Positions 20,243 through 29,805 are shown, counted from the first letter of the stretch. The stretch is DNA of 64,000 bases from Pleionea sp. CnH1-48 (GCF_024124665.1 NZ_JAMXSB010000005.1:62001-126000), one strand, 5' to 3'. Notes: generated by a model not told the origin, from the sequence alone. Numbers and translations: made by a program.

Positions 20243-22792
20243 ATGAAATATCTACTTCGTTACGCCTCAAAAGGCATTTATTTTATCAGTCTTATCGGTT
20301 TAATGATTGTTATGGGGTTCACAGGTTTACATTTAAATCTTGGACCAACTTTGCCAAATGTCGACTCTATCGGCCAAATCAAGCTGCAAACCCCCATGAC
20401 GATTTTTTCGAAAGATAATGAGCTAATCGCAGAGTTTGGTGATTATCGTCGAATACCGATCACCCTAAGTGACGTTCCCGAGGAATTTATTCACGCTCTT
20501 ATTGCAACAGAAGATAAGCGATTTTACGAGCACTCTGGAGTAGATTTTGTGGGGGTAATGCGTGCATTTGTGAACCTCATCACAACTGGTACCAAGAGCC
20601 AGGGAGCGAGTACCATCACTCAGCTGGTAGCGCGTAATGTTTACCTTCATCGTAAACGAACCTTCACCCGTAAATTCCGCGAGATCTTTCTTGCCTGGAA
20701 GATAGAATCACGGTTGAATAAAAACGAAATACTGGAGCTGTTTCTCAACCTCGCTCACTTTAGCCACCGCGCTTACGGCCTCGGAGCTGCTGCGCAAGTT
20801 TATTATGGCAAAGAGCTAAAAGAGCTGACACTTCCCCAATTAGCGGTACTGGCAGGTATCCCCAAAGGAGAGTCGGTATATAACCCTATTTCGAACCCAA
20901 CCAAAGCGAAAGAACGTCGCGGTCATGTTTTACGACGTATGTTGGCAGAAGGTTATATTGATCAAGCGACTTATACTGAAGCCAATGCGACGCCTTTAAC
21001 GGCAGAAAAACATGGCGCAAAAATCTCCGTCAACGCGCCTTTTGTCGCCGAAATTATTCGCCAAGAAATGATTGGTCGTTTTGGTCGTGAAGCAGCATAC
21101 AGTGATGGTTTTAAAGTTTATACAACCGTAGAGTCTAAGCTTCAGCATACTGCTCAAGATGCATTGCGTCATAGTTTACTCGACTATGATCGTCGTCATG
21201 GCTATCGCGGGGCAGAAACTCAGCTAGCAGACTTCGCTAACTTGTCGCCAGAACAATGGCAAAGTTTTTTAGACACGCTGCCTAAAGTTGCTGACTTAGC
21301 ACCTGCACTCGTTGTAGAAATTGCCGAACAAGCCGCAACAGTTTTTCTTGCTGATGGCAGTCAAGCTGTGATTGATTGGGAAGGCTTATCATGGGCTCGT
21401 CAGTTTATTTCGACCAACAAACGAGGCCCCAAACCCAAACAAGCAGCCGATATTTTGCAAGTAGGTGACGTGATTAGAGTTCGTATTGCCAACAACCAAT
21501 TACAACTCTCTCAAATCCCAGAAGTAAGCGGTGGTTTTGTATCAATTAGCCCGAAGGATGGTGCCGTTGAAGCCTTGGTTGGTGGTTTTGACTTTACTCG
21601 AAATCAGTTCAATATGGTCACTCAGGCACGTCGACAACCTGGCTCAAATATCAAACCCTTTATCTATTCCGCAGCCTTCGAAAAAGGCTATACAGCCGCC
21701 AGCATTATTAATGACGCCCCTATATTTGAAGAAGATATTTCATCAGAAAACTTCTGGCGTCCTAAAAATGATAGTGGACGATATAAAGGACAAACCCGCC
21801 TGCGCGTTGCCTTAAGAAATTCAACCAATACTATTTCTGCACGTCTGGTTCGTTCTATCACTCCAAGATTTGCCAAAAACTATCTAGAGCAAATTGGCTT
21901 ACCTGCTGCACACATGAAAGCTGTTCCTTCGTTAGGTCTGGGTAGTGCAAGCTTTACCCCTCTCGAAGTTGCTACAGCTTACGCGACTTTTGCGAATGGT
22001 GGCTATCAAGTAAAGCCTTATTTTATTGAAAGAATCGAGTCAGCCAACGGTGATATTCTATTTAAAGAAGAACCTATGACGGTTTGTATCGAGTGTGAAG
22101 AAATCTTAGAGCAACAGGCGCTAGCTGCTGCTGAGCAAGATGTTCCCGCTGAAGGTTCTGAGGCAACAGTAGAAGAAGTCATACAACAGCCAGATGGAAC
22201 AGAAGAAACAGCATTGCAGTTGATTGCCGACAGCAACAAACCGCTGATTCAATCTCCAGAGATGCCCATTGATAAAGATAAAATGGCTCCACGGGTCATC
22301 GAAGAACGCAATGCCTTTATTCTTACCAGTATGATGCACGATGTCATTCATCGTGGCACCGCTTGGCGAACACTCTTTAACTCTAAAAGCCCGCTACTCA
22401 AACGTCGTGACATTGGTGGAAAAACAGGAACGACCAATGACGCAAAAGACGCTTGGTTCTCGGGTTTTAACAGCGATCATGCGGCAACCGCATGGGTAGG
22501 TTTTGCAGACCACTCAATCTCGTTAGGCTCGAATGAGTATGGCGGTAAAGCAGCGCTGCCAATCTGGCAAAAGTATATGGAAGTGGTCCTTGCAGGAAAG
22601 CCTCAAAGCACTATGTTTGAGCCTATCGGTATTGTCAGAGCACGCATCGATCCCGAAACAGGAAAGCTCGCCAACAACAATACCCTGAAGGCCGAGTTTG
22701 AAATCTTTAGAGCAGAAAACACACCAGAGAAAATGCCAGTGGACGAAACGCTGCCCGATCTGGATGCGGATCCTTCATCTAATATTTTTTAA
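20243..22792 (+). CDS. mrcA: Penicillin-binding protein 1A
   Basis: Bifunctional peptidoglycan synthase of 849 residues. It has an N-terminal membrane anchor (about 12-30), a glycosyltransferase domain with ATEDKRFYEHSGVD (about 90-103) and GASTITQQ-like GASTITQLVARN, an OB-like insert and a transpeptidase domain. The transpeptidase motifs are SxxK at Ser468 (SNIK), SxN at 527 (STN) and KTGT at Lys727. The outer-membrane activator-docking insert is present in normal form. It is divergent from pilM and ends in a terminator shared with the convergent nuclease gene. Confidence 0.96.
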   Translation: MKYLLRYASKGIYFISLIGLMIVMGFTGLHLNLGPTLPNVDSIGQIKLQTPMTIFSKDNELIAEFGDYRRIPITLSDVPEEFIHALIATEDKRFYEHSGVDFVGVMRAFVNLITTGTKSQGASTITQLVARNVYLHRKRTFTRKFREIFLAWKIESRLNKNEILELFLNLAHFSHRAYGLGAAAQVYYGKELKELTLPQLAVLAGIPKGESVYNPISNPTKAKERRGHVLRRMLAEGYIDQATYTEANATPLTAEKHGAKISVNAPFVAEIIRQEMIGRFGREAAYSDGFKVYTTVESKLQHTAQDALRHSLLDYDRRHGYRGAETQLADFANLSPEQWQSFLDTLPKVADLAPALVVEIAEQAATVFLADGSQAVIDWEGLSWARQFISTNKRGPKPKQAADILQVGDVIRVRIANNQLQLSQIPEVSGGFVSISPKDGAVEALVGGFDFTRNQFNMVTQARRQPGSNIKPFIYSAAFEKGYTAASIINDAPIFEEDISSENFWRPKNDSGRYKGQTRLRVALRNSTNTISARLVRSITPRFAKNYLEQIGLPAAHMKAVPSLGLGSASFTPLEVATAYATFANGGYQVKPYFIERIESANGDILFKEEPMTVCIECEEILEQQALAAAEQDVPAEGSEATVEEVIQQPDGTEETALQLIADSNKPLIQSPEMPIDKDKMAPRVIEERNAFILTSMMHDVIHRGTAWRTLFNSKSPLLKRRDIGGKTGTTNDAKDAWFSGFNSDHAATAWVGFADHSISLGSNEYGGKAALPIWQKYMEVVLAGKPQSTMFEPIGIVRARIDPETGKLANNNTLKAEFEIFRAENTPEKMPVDETLPDLDADPSSNIF

Positions 22793-22798
22793 TCTTAA

Positions 22799-22821
22799 GA
22801 GAGAGGCTCCTCGCCTCTCTC
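22799..22821. terminator. Hairpin between mrcA and the nuclease gene
   Basis: 9-bp perfect stem (GAGAGAGGC / GCCTCTCTC) with a 5-base loop lies just after the mrcA stop and touches the stop codon of the convergent nuclease gene, so it could serve both. No long T-run follows on the plus strand. Confidence 0.6.
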
Positions 22822-23599
22822 ATTCAATCTCAGGTACAAACACATCAGCAGCATGTTTGATCTTCATACGCCATTGTCTGCCATGCCGATAAGCAAATCC
22901 TCTTAATACTATCCTGCTATCTTTTTGCGCTTTTTCATACAAAGAGGCAGCAAACAATTCACTGTGCTCAAAGCTTACCAAAAGACGTTTATCCAACATT
23001 AAATAGTAACGTTTTCCTTTTTGCCAACGTCGACTCACTCGTCCTTCAACTATCACTTTTCGTTCAGCGCCTTTGAGCTGGCTTGCCGCTATAGGAGCTG
23101 TGAGCTTCGAGTTCCAAATCGCTTTCTTATGAATTCGGGCCTGTTTTTCTGCATCAACCAAGCATTGTGGAGGGTAGTTATCGGGAGGGATTTTGATGAG
23201 TTGCGCCAAACCGGCATCTAACAATTCTGCGGCCAGATAGCGACGCTCTAAATCATACACTTGCGCCAACACGCGCTTAAAGCGATCTCTTTTGCGTTGA
23301 CCAACAGCTAAGTAAATAGTCGAACCTTTGGGTAATCTTTTTTGCAGCCAGCTTTTAGCGGATCTGGCGTAAGGCTCTGCATGTTTCTTTGTCGCTGTAT
23401 TTAACTCAGGCGCATCGACATATAGCATGCGCAGTCGGCGTCCATCCGTAAGTAAGAGAGTATCACCATCAATGACTTTCGTTACCTGCGCGCGAGTTAG
23501 ATGATGTGGCTTTGGTGTCAAACACTCTGCCGCAACCGTCGAAATGCAGGCACAAAAAAAGGCGCTATAAAGCGCCTTTTTCAGAATACGATAACGCAT
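22820..23599 (-). CDS. Secreted thermonuclease-family (SNase-like) protein
   Basis: 259-residue protein starting MRYRILKKALYSAFF, with a signal peptide ending near residue 22 (STVAA). The SNase fold shows VIDGDTLLL (about 40-48), RLRMLYVDAPE (with the catalytic-region Arg and the substrate-site Asp) and DRFKRVLAQVY. It is probably an exported Ca-dependent nuclease or a related binding protein; a C-terminal extension after about residue 165 carries a second small beta-rich region. A start at 23749 would translate back across rpmE and is rejected. A terminator-like hairpin lies inside its signal-peptide codons. It follows rpmE by seven bases. Confidence 0.86.
   Translation of the reverse strand: MRYRILKKALYSAFFCACISTVAAECLTPKPHHLTRAQVTKVIDGDTLLLTDGRRLRMLYVDAPELNTATKKHAEPYARSAKSWLQKRLPKGSTIYLAVGQRKRDRFKRVLAQVYDLERRYLAAELLDAGLAQLIKIPPDNYPPQCLVDAEKQARIHKKAIWNSKLTAPIAASQLKGAERKVIVEGRVSRRWQKGKRYYLMLDKRLLVSFEHSELFAASLYEKAQKDSRIVLRGFAYRHGRQWRMKIKHAADVFVPEIE
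23557..23580 (-). terminator. Rho-independent terminator hairpin inside the start of the nuclease gene
   Basis: On the minus strand, AAAAGGCGCT-TTAT-AGCGCCTTTT is followed by a run of T residues. It lies 27 bases after the rpmE stop and about 20 bases into the nuclease reading frame, so it encodes residues about 7-15 of the nuclease signal peptide. It would end most rpmE transcripts. Confidence 0.8.
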
Positions 23600-23606
23600 C
23601 GTAATC

Positions 23607-23819
23607 TTATTTTGACTTTCTGCTACCAAAACGCTTGCGGAAGCGATCAACACGGCCACCAGAATCAACGATTTTCTGCTTACCAGTGAAGAATGGGTGA
23701 CACTCAGAACATACGTCCAAAGAAATGTCGCGGCACAGAGTTGAGCCAACTTTGATTACGTTTCCGCAGCTACATGTTGCAGAAATCTGCTCATAATTTG
23801 GATGGATACCATCTCTCAT
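23607..23819 (-). CDS. rpmE: 50S ribosomal protein L31
   Basis: 70-residue ribosomal protein of the zinc-binding (C+) type: cysteines in CSCG (16, 18) and CSEC (37, 40) are in the canonical places, and HPFFTGKQ plus [12 protein letters not shown] are conserved. I chose ATG 23819 (MRDGIHPNY), the family N-terminus; the in-frame codons up to 23834 are extra. It is divergent from priA across about 230 bases. Confidence 0.97.
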   Translation of the reverse strand: MRDGIHPNYEQISATCSCGNVIKVGSTLCRDISLDVCSECHPFFTGKQKIVDSGGRVDRFRKRFGSRKSK

Positions 23820-24050
23820 GATCATTACTCTCATTTTGTGGGAAGATCGCTATCTAGGCACACTTGCCTAAACACCATCAACCTAGATTAGGACGCGCGA
23901 TCATACTCTTATGTCGTACAAAGTTCAAGCGCTCTTTGCCTAAGCCCCGAGGCGCTCAAAAGAGGCTTCCTAAGCACTTCAAAACACCCTACTATTACAC
24001 TCAATCCTTCATCCAGCTTTGATTTTTAATTCAATAACAGATACTTCGCT

Positions 24051-26252
24051 ATGCCAGCCATTGTACGTGTTGCTCTACCAGTCCCACTGCGGCGTTTGTT
24101 TGATTATACTCTGCCCGAACACTTCTCGCTGCCAGAGCTGGGCACTCGAGTTGAAGTCCCTTTTGGCAAACAAACGCTGATTGGTCTGGTTGTAGAGCAC
24201 CCTGCAATCAGCTCCGTTGAGGTAGAAAAGCTTAAGTCTATTCATCAGATACTCGATCTTAATCCGGTTGTATCTGAGTCGTTATGGAAACTGTTGCATT
24301 GGTGCGGTCAATATTATCAGCATCCTCTGGGTGACGTTTTGGCTACGGCCCTACCCAACGCTCTGATGAAAGGCAAACCCGCGAGCCTGACGCCACAGGT
24401 GTTTTGGCATCTCACGAGTGAGGCCCCAGAAGATTGGCAACAACAGCTGCCAGCCAACGCTGTCAAACTACGCAAAGTCATGCAATTGGTGACAGAAAGT
24501 GGCAAAGATGGCATTAACCAATCCCAATTTTCTCAACACGATATTGCTCTTAGCCAACTCAAAAACCTGAGTAATAAAGGTTGGCTCGAAGCCCGTGATG
24601 AACAACCATCGGACACCTGCGAAATCACACCATCCGAACTGCAACTAACCGATGAACAACGAGAAGTCGTCGAAAAAGTTCTCGAACAATCTTCAAGCTT
24701 TGCTCCAACCTTGCTGGAAGGTGTTACCGGAAGTGGTAAAACCGAAGTCTACCTACGCATTATCGCGGGCGTCCTTCAACAACAGAAACAAGCGCTGGTG
24801 CTAATACCCGAGATAGGCCTGACGCCTCAAACATTGACTCGATTTGAGCAACGCTTTCCTGGGCAGGTAGGCATACTGCACTCAGGTTTAACCGATAATC
24901 AGCGCTTACAAACCTGGTTAAAAGCACAACTTGGGCAACTCCGGGTCATCATAGGCACACGCTCAGCCATCTTTACTGATATGCAAGACCTCGGCGTCAT
25001 TATCATTGATGAAGAACATGATCTGTCCTTTAAACAACAGGATGGATTGCGTTACTCCTCAAGAGATCTGGCCATCATCAAAGCACGAAACCATAACATC
25101 CCTGTTGTGTTGGGCAGTGCAACCCCCTCTCTAGAAAGTCTGAACAATGCGGTGTCAGGCCGTTACCAGCACCTGCATCTAAAACAACGAGCACAGGCTC
25201 AGCCTCTGCCACCTATTCGTGTCATTGATTGCCGCGACCAACCCATGATTGAGGGTATGAGCCACCCGCTACTACAACAGATCGAAAAGCATCTGAAGCA
25301 AGACGGTCAGGTTTTGGTGTTTATTAATCGTCGAGGCTTTGCCCCCGTCCTTATGTGCCATCGCTGCGGCTGGATCGCTGACTGTCATCGCTGTGATCGC
25401 TATATGACGCTGCACCAATCGGCCAATAACAAGGGGTTTCTGCAATGTCATCATTGCGGTGCCTACAGCAAACAAAAATCAAACTGTCCTAAGTGTGATG
25501 CGGGAGAGTTACTGGCCATTGGCCAAGGCACCGAGCGTATAGAGCAAGCCTTAGGTCAGCGCTTTCCTGGCTATGCCATCCAACGCATCGATCGCGATAC
25601 AACACGTCGTAAACAAGCTATGGAACAATATGTAGCTGAAGCTAAATCTGGGCAAACCCGTATTCTGGTCGGCACGCAAATGCTGGCCAAAGGACATCAC
25701 TTTCCCAATGTCACTCTGGTCGCCATCCTGGATATTGATGGCGCTCTATTCAGTAGTGACTTTCGCGCACCCGAACGCGCCGCTCAATTGATCACTCAAG
25801 TGGCAGGCCGTGCAGGGCGAGCAGAGAAAAGTGGCGAAGTATATGTGCAAAGCCATCATCCAGAACACCCTTTACTCGTGACACTCAGCCGTCAGGACTA
25901 CGCCACCTTCGCCGCAGCTCAATTGCAAGAACGCGCTGCGGCTCTATTCCCCCCCTTTAGTTACATGGCTATCTTTCGTGCCGAATCAAATCATCAAGAA
26001 AAAGCCGAAGCCTTTTTACGCGAGATAAAAGCCACTCTTAATCGTCAGTCCCATTCCGTAGAATTATTGGGTCCCGTTGCTTCAACCATTACTCGAAAAT
26101 CTGGCCGATTTCGCTTCCAGCTATTACTCAACAGCCAGCAACGACAGCCTCTGCATCAATTGATCCAGAACAACCTCAACGACATTGATAAGCTTCCTTT
26201 AGCAAACCGAGTGCGCTGGTCTCTCGACATCGATCCGCAAGATTTGTTGTAA
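24051..26252 (+). CDS. priA: Primosomal protein N' (replication restart helicase)
   Basis: 733-residue 3'-5' helicase that reloads the replisome at stalled forks. It has an N-terminal DNA-binding domain, a Walker A motif GVTGSGKTE (about 224-232), a DEEHD box (about 321-325), a zinc-binding insert with four CxxC pairs (CHRC, CHRC, CHHC, CPKC; about 440-485), and helicase motifs VGTQMLAKGHHFPNV and QVAGRAGRA. Length and order are typical. It is upstream of argS on the same strand, 143 bases away. Confidence 0.97.
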   Translation: MPAIVRVALPVPLRRLFDYTLPEHFSLPELGTRVEVPFGKQTLIGLVVEHPAISSVEVEKLKSIHQILDLNPVVSESLWKLLHWCGQYYQHPLGDVLATALPNALMKGKPASLTPQVFWHLTSEAPEDWQQQLPANAVKLRKVMQLVTESGKDGINQSQFSQHDIALSQLKNLSNKGWLEARDEQPSDTCEITPSELQLTDEQREVVEKVLEQSSSFAPTLLEGVTGSGKTEVYLRIIAGVLQQQKQALVLIPEIGLTPQTLTRFEQRFPGQVGILHSGLTDNQRLQTWLKAQLGQLRVIIGTRSAIFTDMQDLGVIIIDEEHDLSFKQQDGLRYSSRDLAIIKARNHNIPVVLGSATPSLESLNNAVSGRYQHLHLKQRAQAQPLPPIRVIDCRDQPMIEGMSHPLLQQIEKHLKQDGQVLVFINRRGFAPVLMCHRCGWIADCHRCDRYMTLHQSANNKGFLQCHHCGAYSKQKSNCPKCDAGELLAIGQGTERIEQALGQRFPGYAIQRIDRDTTRRKQAMEQYVAEAKSGQTRILVGTQMLAKGHHFPNVTLVAILDIDGALFSSDFRAPERAAQLITQVAGRAGRAEKSGEVYVQSHHPEHPLLVTLSRQDYATFAAAQLQERAAALFPPFSYMAIFRAESNHQEKAEAFLREIKATLNRQSHSVELLGPVASTITRKSGRFRFQLLLNSQQRQPLHQLIQNNLNDIDKLPLANRVRWSLDIDPQDLL

Positions 26253-26395
26253 ATACGGAGATTCTTTTGTAAAAGCGCAATATTTCCCAACAAAATTAAG
26301 CTTTTTCCTTAAATCCCTATCGAAAAAAGCACCTATATAAAGCATAATGCTCGGTTCATTTAACCACTATTCGCGTTTACTAACAGACCAAATTA

Positions 26396-28105
26396 ATGAA
26401 AGACGTTATCGGCAAATTAATAGAGCAGGCAATCGAGCAGATGAAGACAGCAGGAAAACTTCCAGCTGACATTGCCCCACGCATTCAAGTTACTCACACC
26501 AAAGAAAAGTCTCACGGTGACTTAGCCACCAATGTTGCCATGATGATGGCTAAAGGTGCAGGCAAACCACCACGGGAAGTAGCTCAGCTATTGGTTGATG
26601 AACTGGCGAATACGCCAGAAATTGAGCGCGCCGAAATTGCTGGCCCAGGCTTCATTAACTTTTTTCTGGCTCAGGACGCACAAACACAGATTATCGACAG
26701 CATTCTAAAACAAGGTGCCGACTTTGGTCGTAATAACGATGGCCAAGGACAAAAAGTACAGGTCGAGTTTGTCTCTGCAAACCCAACAGGACCACTGCAT
26801 GTTGGTCATGGTCGCGGGGCTGCCGTCGGTGATTGTATCTGTCGATTACTAGAGAACAGTGGCTGGGATGTGACCCGTGAATTTTACTACAACGATGCCG
26901 GTCAGCAGATTAATAATTTGGCGCTCTCGGTCCAGGCTCGTTGTAAAGGCTTTGGTCCCGCTGATACAGACAACTGGCCTGCCGATGGTTACCAGGGCGA
27001 GTACATCAAAGATGTCGCTAACGACTATATGGCAGGCAAAAGTGTCGTCGCCGAAGATAAACAGGTAACAGGTGCTGCTGATGCCGACAATCTTGAAGCT
27101 ATCAAAGAATTTGCTGTTGCTTATCTGCGCCGCGAGCAAGATCTCGACTTAAAAGCCTTTGAAGTCAACTTTGACGTCTTCTTCCTGGAATCTTCATTGT
27201 ATGAAGAAGGCAAGGTAGAAGAAGCAGTTCAGCGCATGATCGACAATGGTTATACCTACGAAAAAGACGGCGCTTTATGGTTAAAAACGACCGAGTTTGG
27301 CGATGACAAAGATCGTGTTATGCGCAAAACAGACGGTGGCTACACCTACTTCGTTCCTGATGTTGCTTACCATCTTAATAAATGGCAACGAGGCTTCAAA
27401 AAAGTCATTAACGAACAAGGTTCTGATCACCACAGCACCATCACACGAGTAAGAGCTGGAATACAGGCACTCAATCTAGATGTACCGAAAGGCTTCCCAG
27501 ATTATGTGCTCCACCAGATGGTTACAGTCATGCGCGATGGCGAAGAAGTTAAAATATCCAAACGTGCTGGTGGTTATGTCACACTGCGTGATCTGATTGA
27601 TGAAGTGGGCTGTGATGCTACTCGCTATTTTCTTGCTGCACGAAGAGCCGAGTCTCAGTTGACCTTCGATATTAATCTGGCAACATCGCAAAAATCAGAG
27701 AATCCGGTTTACTACATTCAATATGCTCATGCGAGAGTATGCAGCGCCTTTAATAAACTGGCCGAAAAAGCGCAAACTCATGACGCGGAGAATGGTAAAA
27801 AGCACCATCACCTGCTGACAATGGATCATGAAACCCAGTTGATGGAACGAATGAGCCAATACCCTGATTTAGTTGCTTCTGCTGCGCGTAATCATGAGCC
27901 GCATCTGGTTGCACACTACTTAAGAGATCTCGCCAACGATCTTCATAGTTACAATCATTTGGGTAAAGAAGATCCAACCAAACGCTGGATTGTTGAGGGT
28001 AACAAAGATCTTACGGACGCTCGTCTCAATTTGATCAGTTCAACTCGACAAGTTATAGCAAATGGGTTAAACCTACTGGGAGTTTCCGCTCCAGAAAGTA
28101 TGTAA
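26396..28105 (+). CDS. argS: Arginyl-tRNA synthetase
   Basis: 569-residue class I synthetase. It has an N-terminal Add-1 domain, the HIGH motif as HVGH near residue 135 (SANPTGPLHVGHGRG), a KMSK-equivalent KISK near 385 and a C-terminal DALR anticodon-binding domain. The preceding promoter region is AT-rich. The ftsN-like gene follows after five bases, so the two form an operon. The priA-argS-ftsN order is conserved in many gammaproteobacteria. Confidence 0.97.
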   Translation: MKDVIGKLIEQAIEQMKTAGKLPADIAPRIQVTHTKEKSHGDLATNVAMMMAKGAGKPPREVAQLLVDELANTPEIERAEIAGPGFINFFLAQDAQTQIIDSILKQGADFGRNNDGQGQKVQVEFVSANPTGPLHVGHGRGAAVGDCICRLLENSGWDVTREFYYNDAGQQINNLALSVQARCKGFGPADTDNWPADGYQGEYIKDVANDYMAGKSVVAEDKQVTGAADADNLEAIKEFAVAYLRREQDLDLKAFEVNFDVFFLESSLYEEGKVEEAVQRMIDNGYTYEKDGALWLKTTEFGDDKDRVMRKTDGGYTYFVPDVAYHLNKWQRGFKKVINEQGSDHHSTITRVRAGIQALNLDVPKGFPDYVLHQMVTVMRDGEEVKISKRAGGYVTLRDLIDEVGCDATRYFLAARRAESQLTFDINLATSQKSENPVYYIQYAHARVCSAFNKLAEKAQTHDAENGKKHHHLLTMDHETQLMERMSQYPDLVASAARNHEPHLVAHYLRDLANDLHSYNHLGKEDPTKRWIVEGNKDLTDARLNLISSTRQVIANGLNLLGVSAPESM

Positions 28106-28110
28106 GTTGT

Positions 28111-28698
28111 ATGCCTCAAGATTACGCAAAAAGAAAAGCAAAACCCAAAAGCCGTAAAGGCGCTAGCCGAAAAAAGCAAAAGCCTTTCCCTATATTCGCC
28201 GTGCTCATTGTGGGCATGGTGTTGGGTGGCTTTATTGGCTTTTTAGTCTATTTAAAGTGGTTACCAAGCCAGGCACCTGAGCAGATTGCGACGAAGACTC
28301 AATCTAAGCCAGAGAAAAAAGTAACAAAGAAACCTCAACCCAAACCAGAAAAGAAAGAAACGAAACCTCAGTATACTTATCATAAAGAACTGATGGGCAA
28401 AGAAGTTAAAATTCCAGAGGAAGAGTTGAGCGCTCCCAATAGCGACATCAAACGCGAGTATGTCATGCCTTGTGGCTCATTCCGTAATGAACAGATGGCA
28501 GAATCGCTAAAGGCGCGTATTGCTTTTTTGAACTTCGAAGCACAGGTACTTCCGGTAGACAACAAAAACGGACGTTGGTATCGAGTACAGTTAGGGCCAT
28601 TTAACAGTAAGCGAAAAGCAGAATCGATACGACACCGTTTGCAAGCCAACGAAATGAACGATTGTCGAATTCATGGACGAGTGTTGACCAGCAACTAA
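28111..28698 (+). CDS. ftsN: FtsN-like SPOR-domain cell division protein
   Basis: 195-residue bitopic protein. It has a strongly basic cytoplasmic N-terminus (residues 1-28), a transmembrane helix (about 29-50), a Lys/Pro-rich linker and a C-terminal SPOR domain (about 120-190) with the characteristic repeated pattern (VMPCGSFRNEQMAESLKARI and YRVQLGPFNSKRKAESIR). FtsN activates septal peptidoglycan synthesis through FtsQLB/FtsA. The position after argS supports the call. In relatives hslV and hslU follow directly; here a hairpin and about 30 kb of other genes intervene. Confidence 0.88.
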   Translation: MPQDYAKRKAKPKSRKGASRKKQKPFPIFAVLIVGMVLGGFIGFLVYLKWLPSQAPEQIATKTQSKPEKKVTKKPQPKPEKKETKPQYTYHKELMGKEVKIPEEELSAPNSDIKREYVMPCGSFRNEQMAESLKARIAFLNFEAQVLPVDNKNGRWYRVQLGPFNSKRKAESIRHRLQANEMNDCRIHGRVLTSN

Positions 28699-28706
28699 GT
28701 TTGGAA

Positions 28707-28734
28707 GTTGCGGTGCTCTCGGAGTCACCGCAAC
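28707..28734. terminator. Terminator-like hairpin after ftsN
   Basis: 9-bp perfect stem (GTTGCGGTG / CACCGCAAC) with a 10-base loop starts nine bases after the ftsN stop. It lacks a clear T-run. It also lies just below the convergent DUF962 gene end. Confidence 0.5.
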
Positions 28735-28740
28735 ACTGCT

Positions 28741-29043
28741 TCAGCGAAGTTTTCCCGTTAAAAAATCTTTTAACATCACCCAATCACCAATAAAGCTATA
28801 AAAAGGATAAGTGAAAGTCGCTGGTTTATTTTTCTCAATAAAAAAATGACCGATCCAGGCAAAGCCATATCCAGCCAAAGGCATAAACCATAAACTCCAA
28901 TACTCTTGACTCACCAAACCGTAAGCCAGTATCGCTAATGTTAAAAAGCTCCCCACGTAGTGCAACTTTCGACATGTGGGATGGCTGTGTTCACTTAAAT
29001 AGTAAGGATAAAACTCCGCAAAAGATTTAAATTCTTTAGCCAT
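28741..29043 (-). CDS. DUF962/Mpo1-like membrane protein
   Basis: 100-residue protein of the Mpo1/DUF962 family. The N-terminal stretch EHSHPTCRKLHYVGS is followed by a hydrophobic hairpin and GYGFAWIGHFFIEKNKPATF, carrying the conserved histidines and Glu. Yeast Mpo1 is an iron-dependent dioxygenase acting on 2-hydroxy fatty acids in the ER; the bacterial role is not established. The ATG at 29043 begins the family; the in-frame extension to 29160 is rejected because it reads through the operator region. It is divergent from a TetR gene that probably controls it. Confidence 0.85.
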   Translation of the reverse strand: MAKEFKSFAEFYPYYLSEHSHPTCRKLHYVGSFLTLAILAYGLVSQEYWSLWFMPLAGYGFAWIGHFFIEKNKPATFTYPFYSFIGDWVMLKDFLTGKLR

Positions 29044-29109
29044 AAGATTGCACTCTCTCGTGTTACTCAAAAAGCATCTTTTGAATTGTTCGTTCGAACT
29101 AAGCCCTAA

Positions 29110-29132
29110 ATACGGAAACATCGTTTCCATAT
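29110..29132. promoter_or_regulatory. Palindrome, candidate TetR operator
   Basis: Between the divergent DUF962 and TetR genes, GGAAAC-ATC-GTTTCC forms a perfect core; the flanks extend it to ten matched pairs of eleven. A second palindrome, GTTCGAAC, lies at 29092-29099. A TATACT sequence (29134-29139) follows on the plus strand. Position and symmetry suit autoregulation by the TetR protein. Confidence 0.55.
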
Positions 29133-29216
29133 TTATACTACAATTCCAATCAGATGCCAATCAATAGCTCGTCCTCAAAAGTTGAATATCAGATAAAGCC
29201 GAGGTATCTTCCGCGA

Positions 29217-29804
29217 ATGGATATTGATAAGCGAAAAATAAGTGCCAACGCACTGGAAAAGCTCCGACAAACGATTATCAATCAGTTTGCCGAAGGCCAG
29301 TTCCATACAACGGGGATCCGTGCCATCTGTCAGCAAGCTGGCGTCAGCCCTCAAACCATTTATAAGTATTATGGTACAAAGGAAAAGCTACTGCTTGCCT
29401 GCATCGAACAAGATTTGGCGCAGCTAACGATCAATGCCAAACAAAAGATGGCAGAAGCCAATAGTACCCAGCAAAAATTATTAGCCCTCAATAACGCTCA
29501 GTTTGAGTTTTATGCGCAACATCCAGCGATTGCACGATTGGCCTTTATGAATGTGCCCGCAGCTTTTTGGATTCAGCAAAACTCTAGTGCGCAAAAAGAA
29601 TTTCAGGAGCTTCTGGTAGAACAATTCACCCTAGCTCAACAAGAACAACTGTTAAACAAAGAACTCAATCTTACCTTGATTCAAGATATTACATCCGGTG
29701 CTGTTGCTCGAGTGATTATTCGTTGGCTGCTCAACGATTGCCAGGAAGATTTAACACAGATTGGCAGAGAATTCTTTAATGTGATGTGGATGACCACTCA
29801 ATAA
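29217..29804 (+). CDS. TetR-family transcriptional regulator
   Basis: 195-residue regulator. The N-terminal helix-turn-helix region reads TTGIRAICQQAGVSPQTIYKYY (about 32-53), the standard TetR DNA-binding pattern ending in the YKYYGTKEKLL segment. The C-terminal ligand-binding domain is unlike any subgroup I can name. ATG 29217 has a GAGG about 12 bases upstream; an ATG at 29154 adds 21 residues without a ribosome site. It is divergent from the DUF962 gene, with a palindrome between them, so a fatty-acid- or membrane-related ligand is plausible but unproven. Confidence 0.88.
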   Translation: MDIDKRKISANALEKLRQTIINQFAEGQFHTTGIRAICQQAGVSPQTIYKYYGTKEKLLLACIEQDLAQLTINAKQKMAEANSTQQKLLALNNAQFEFYAQHPAIARLAFMNVPAAFWIQQNSSAQKEFQELLVEQFTLAQQEQLLNKELNLTLIQDITSGAVARVIIRWLLNDCQEDLTQIGREFFNVMWMTTQ

Positions 29805-29805
29805 A

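Noticed and set aside
23600-23749. Longer start for the nuclease gene at 23749
   Set aside because: It would read backwards through rpmE in another frame and place the clear signal peptide in the middle of the protein.
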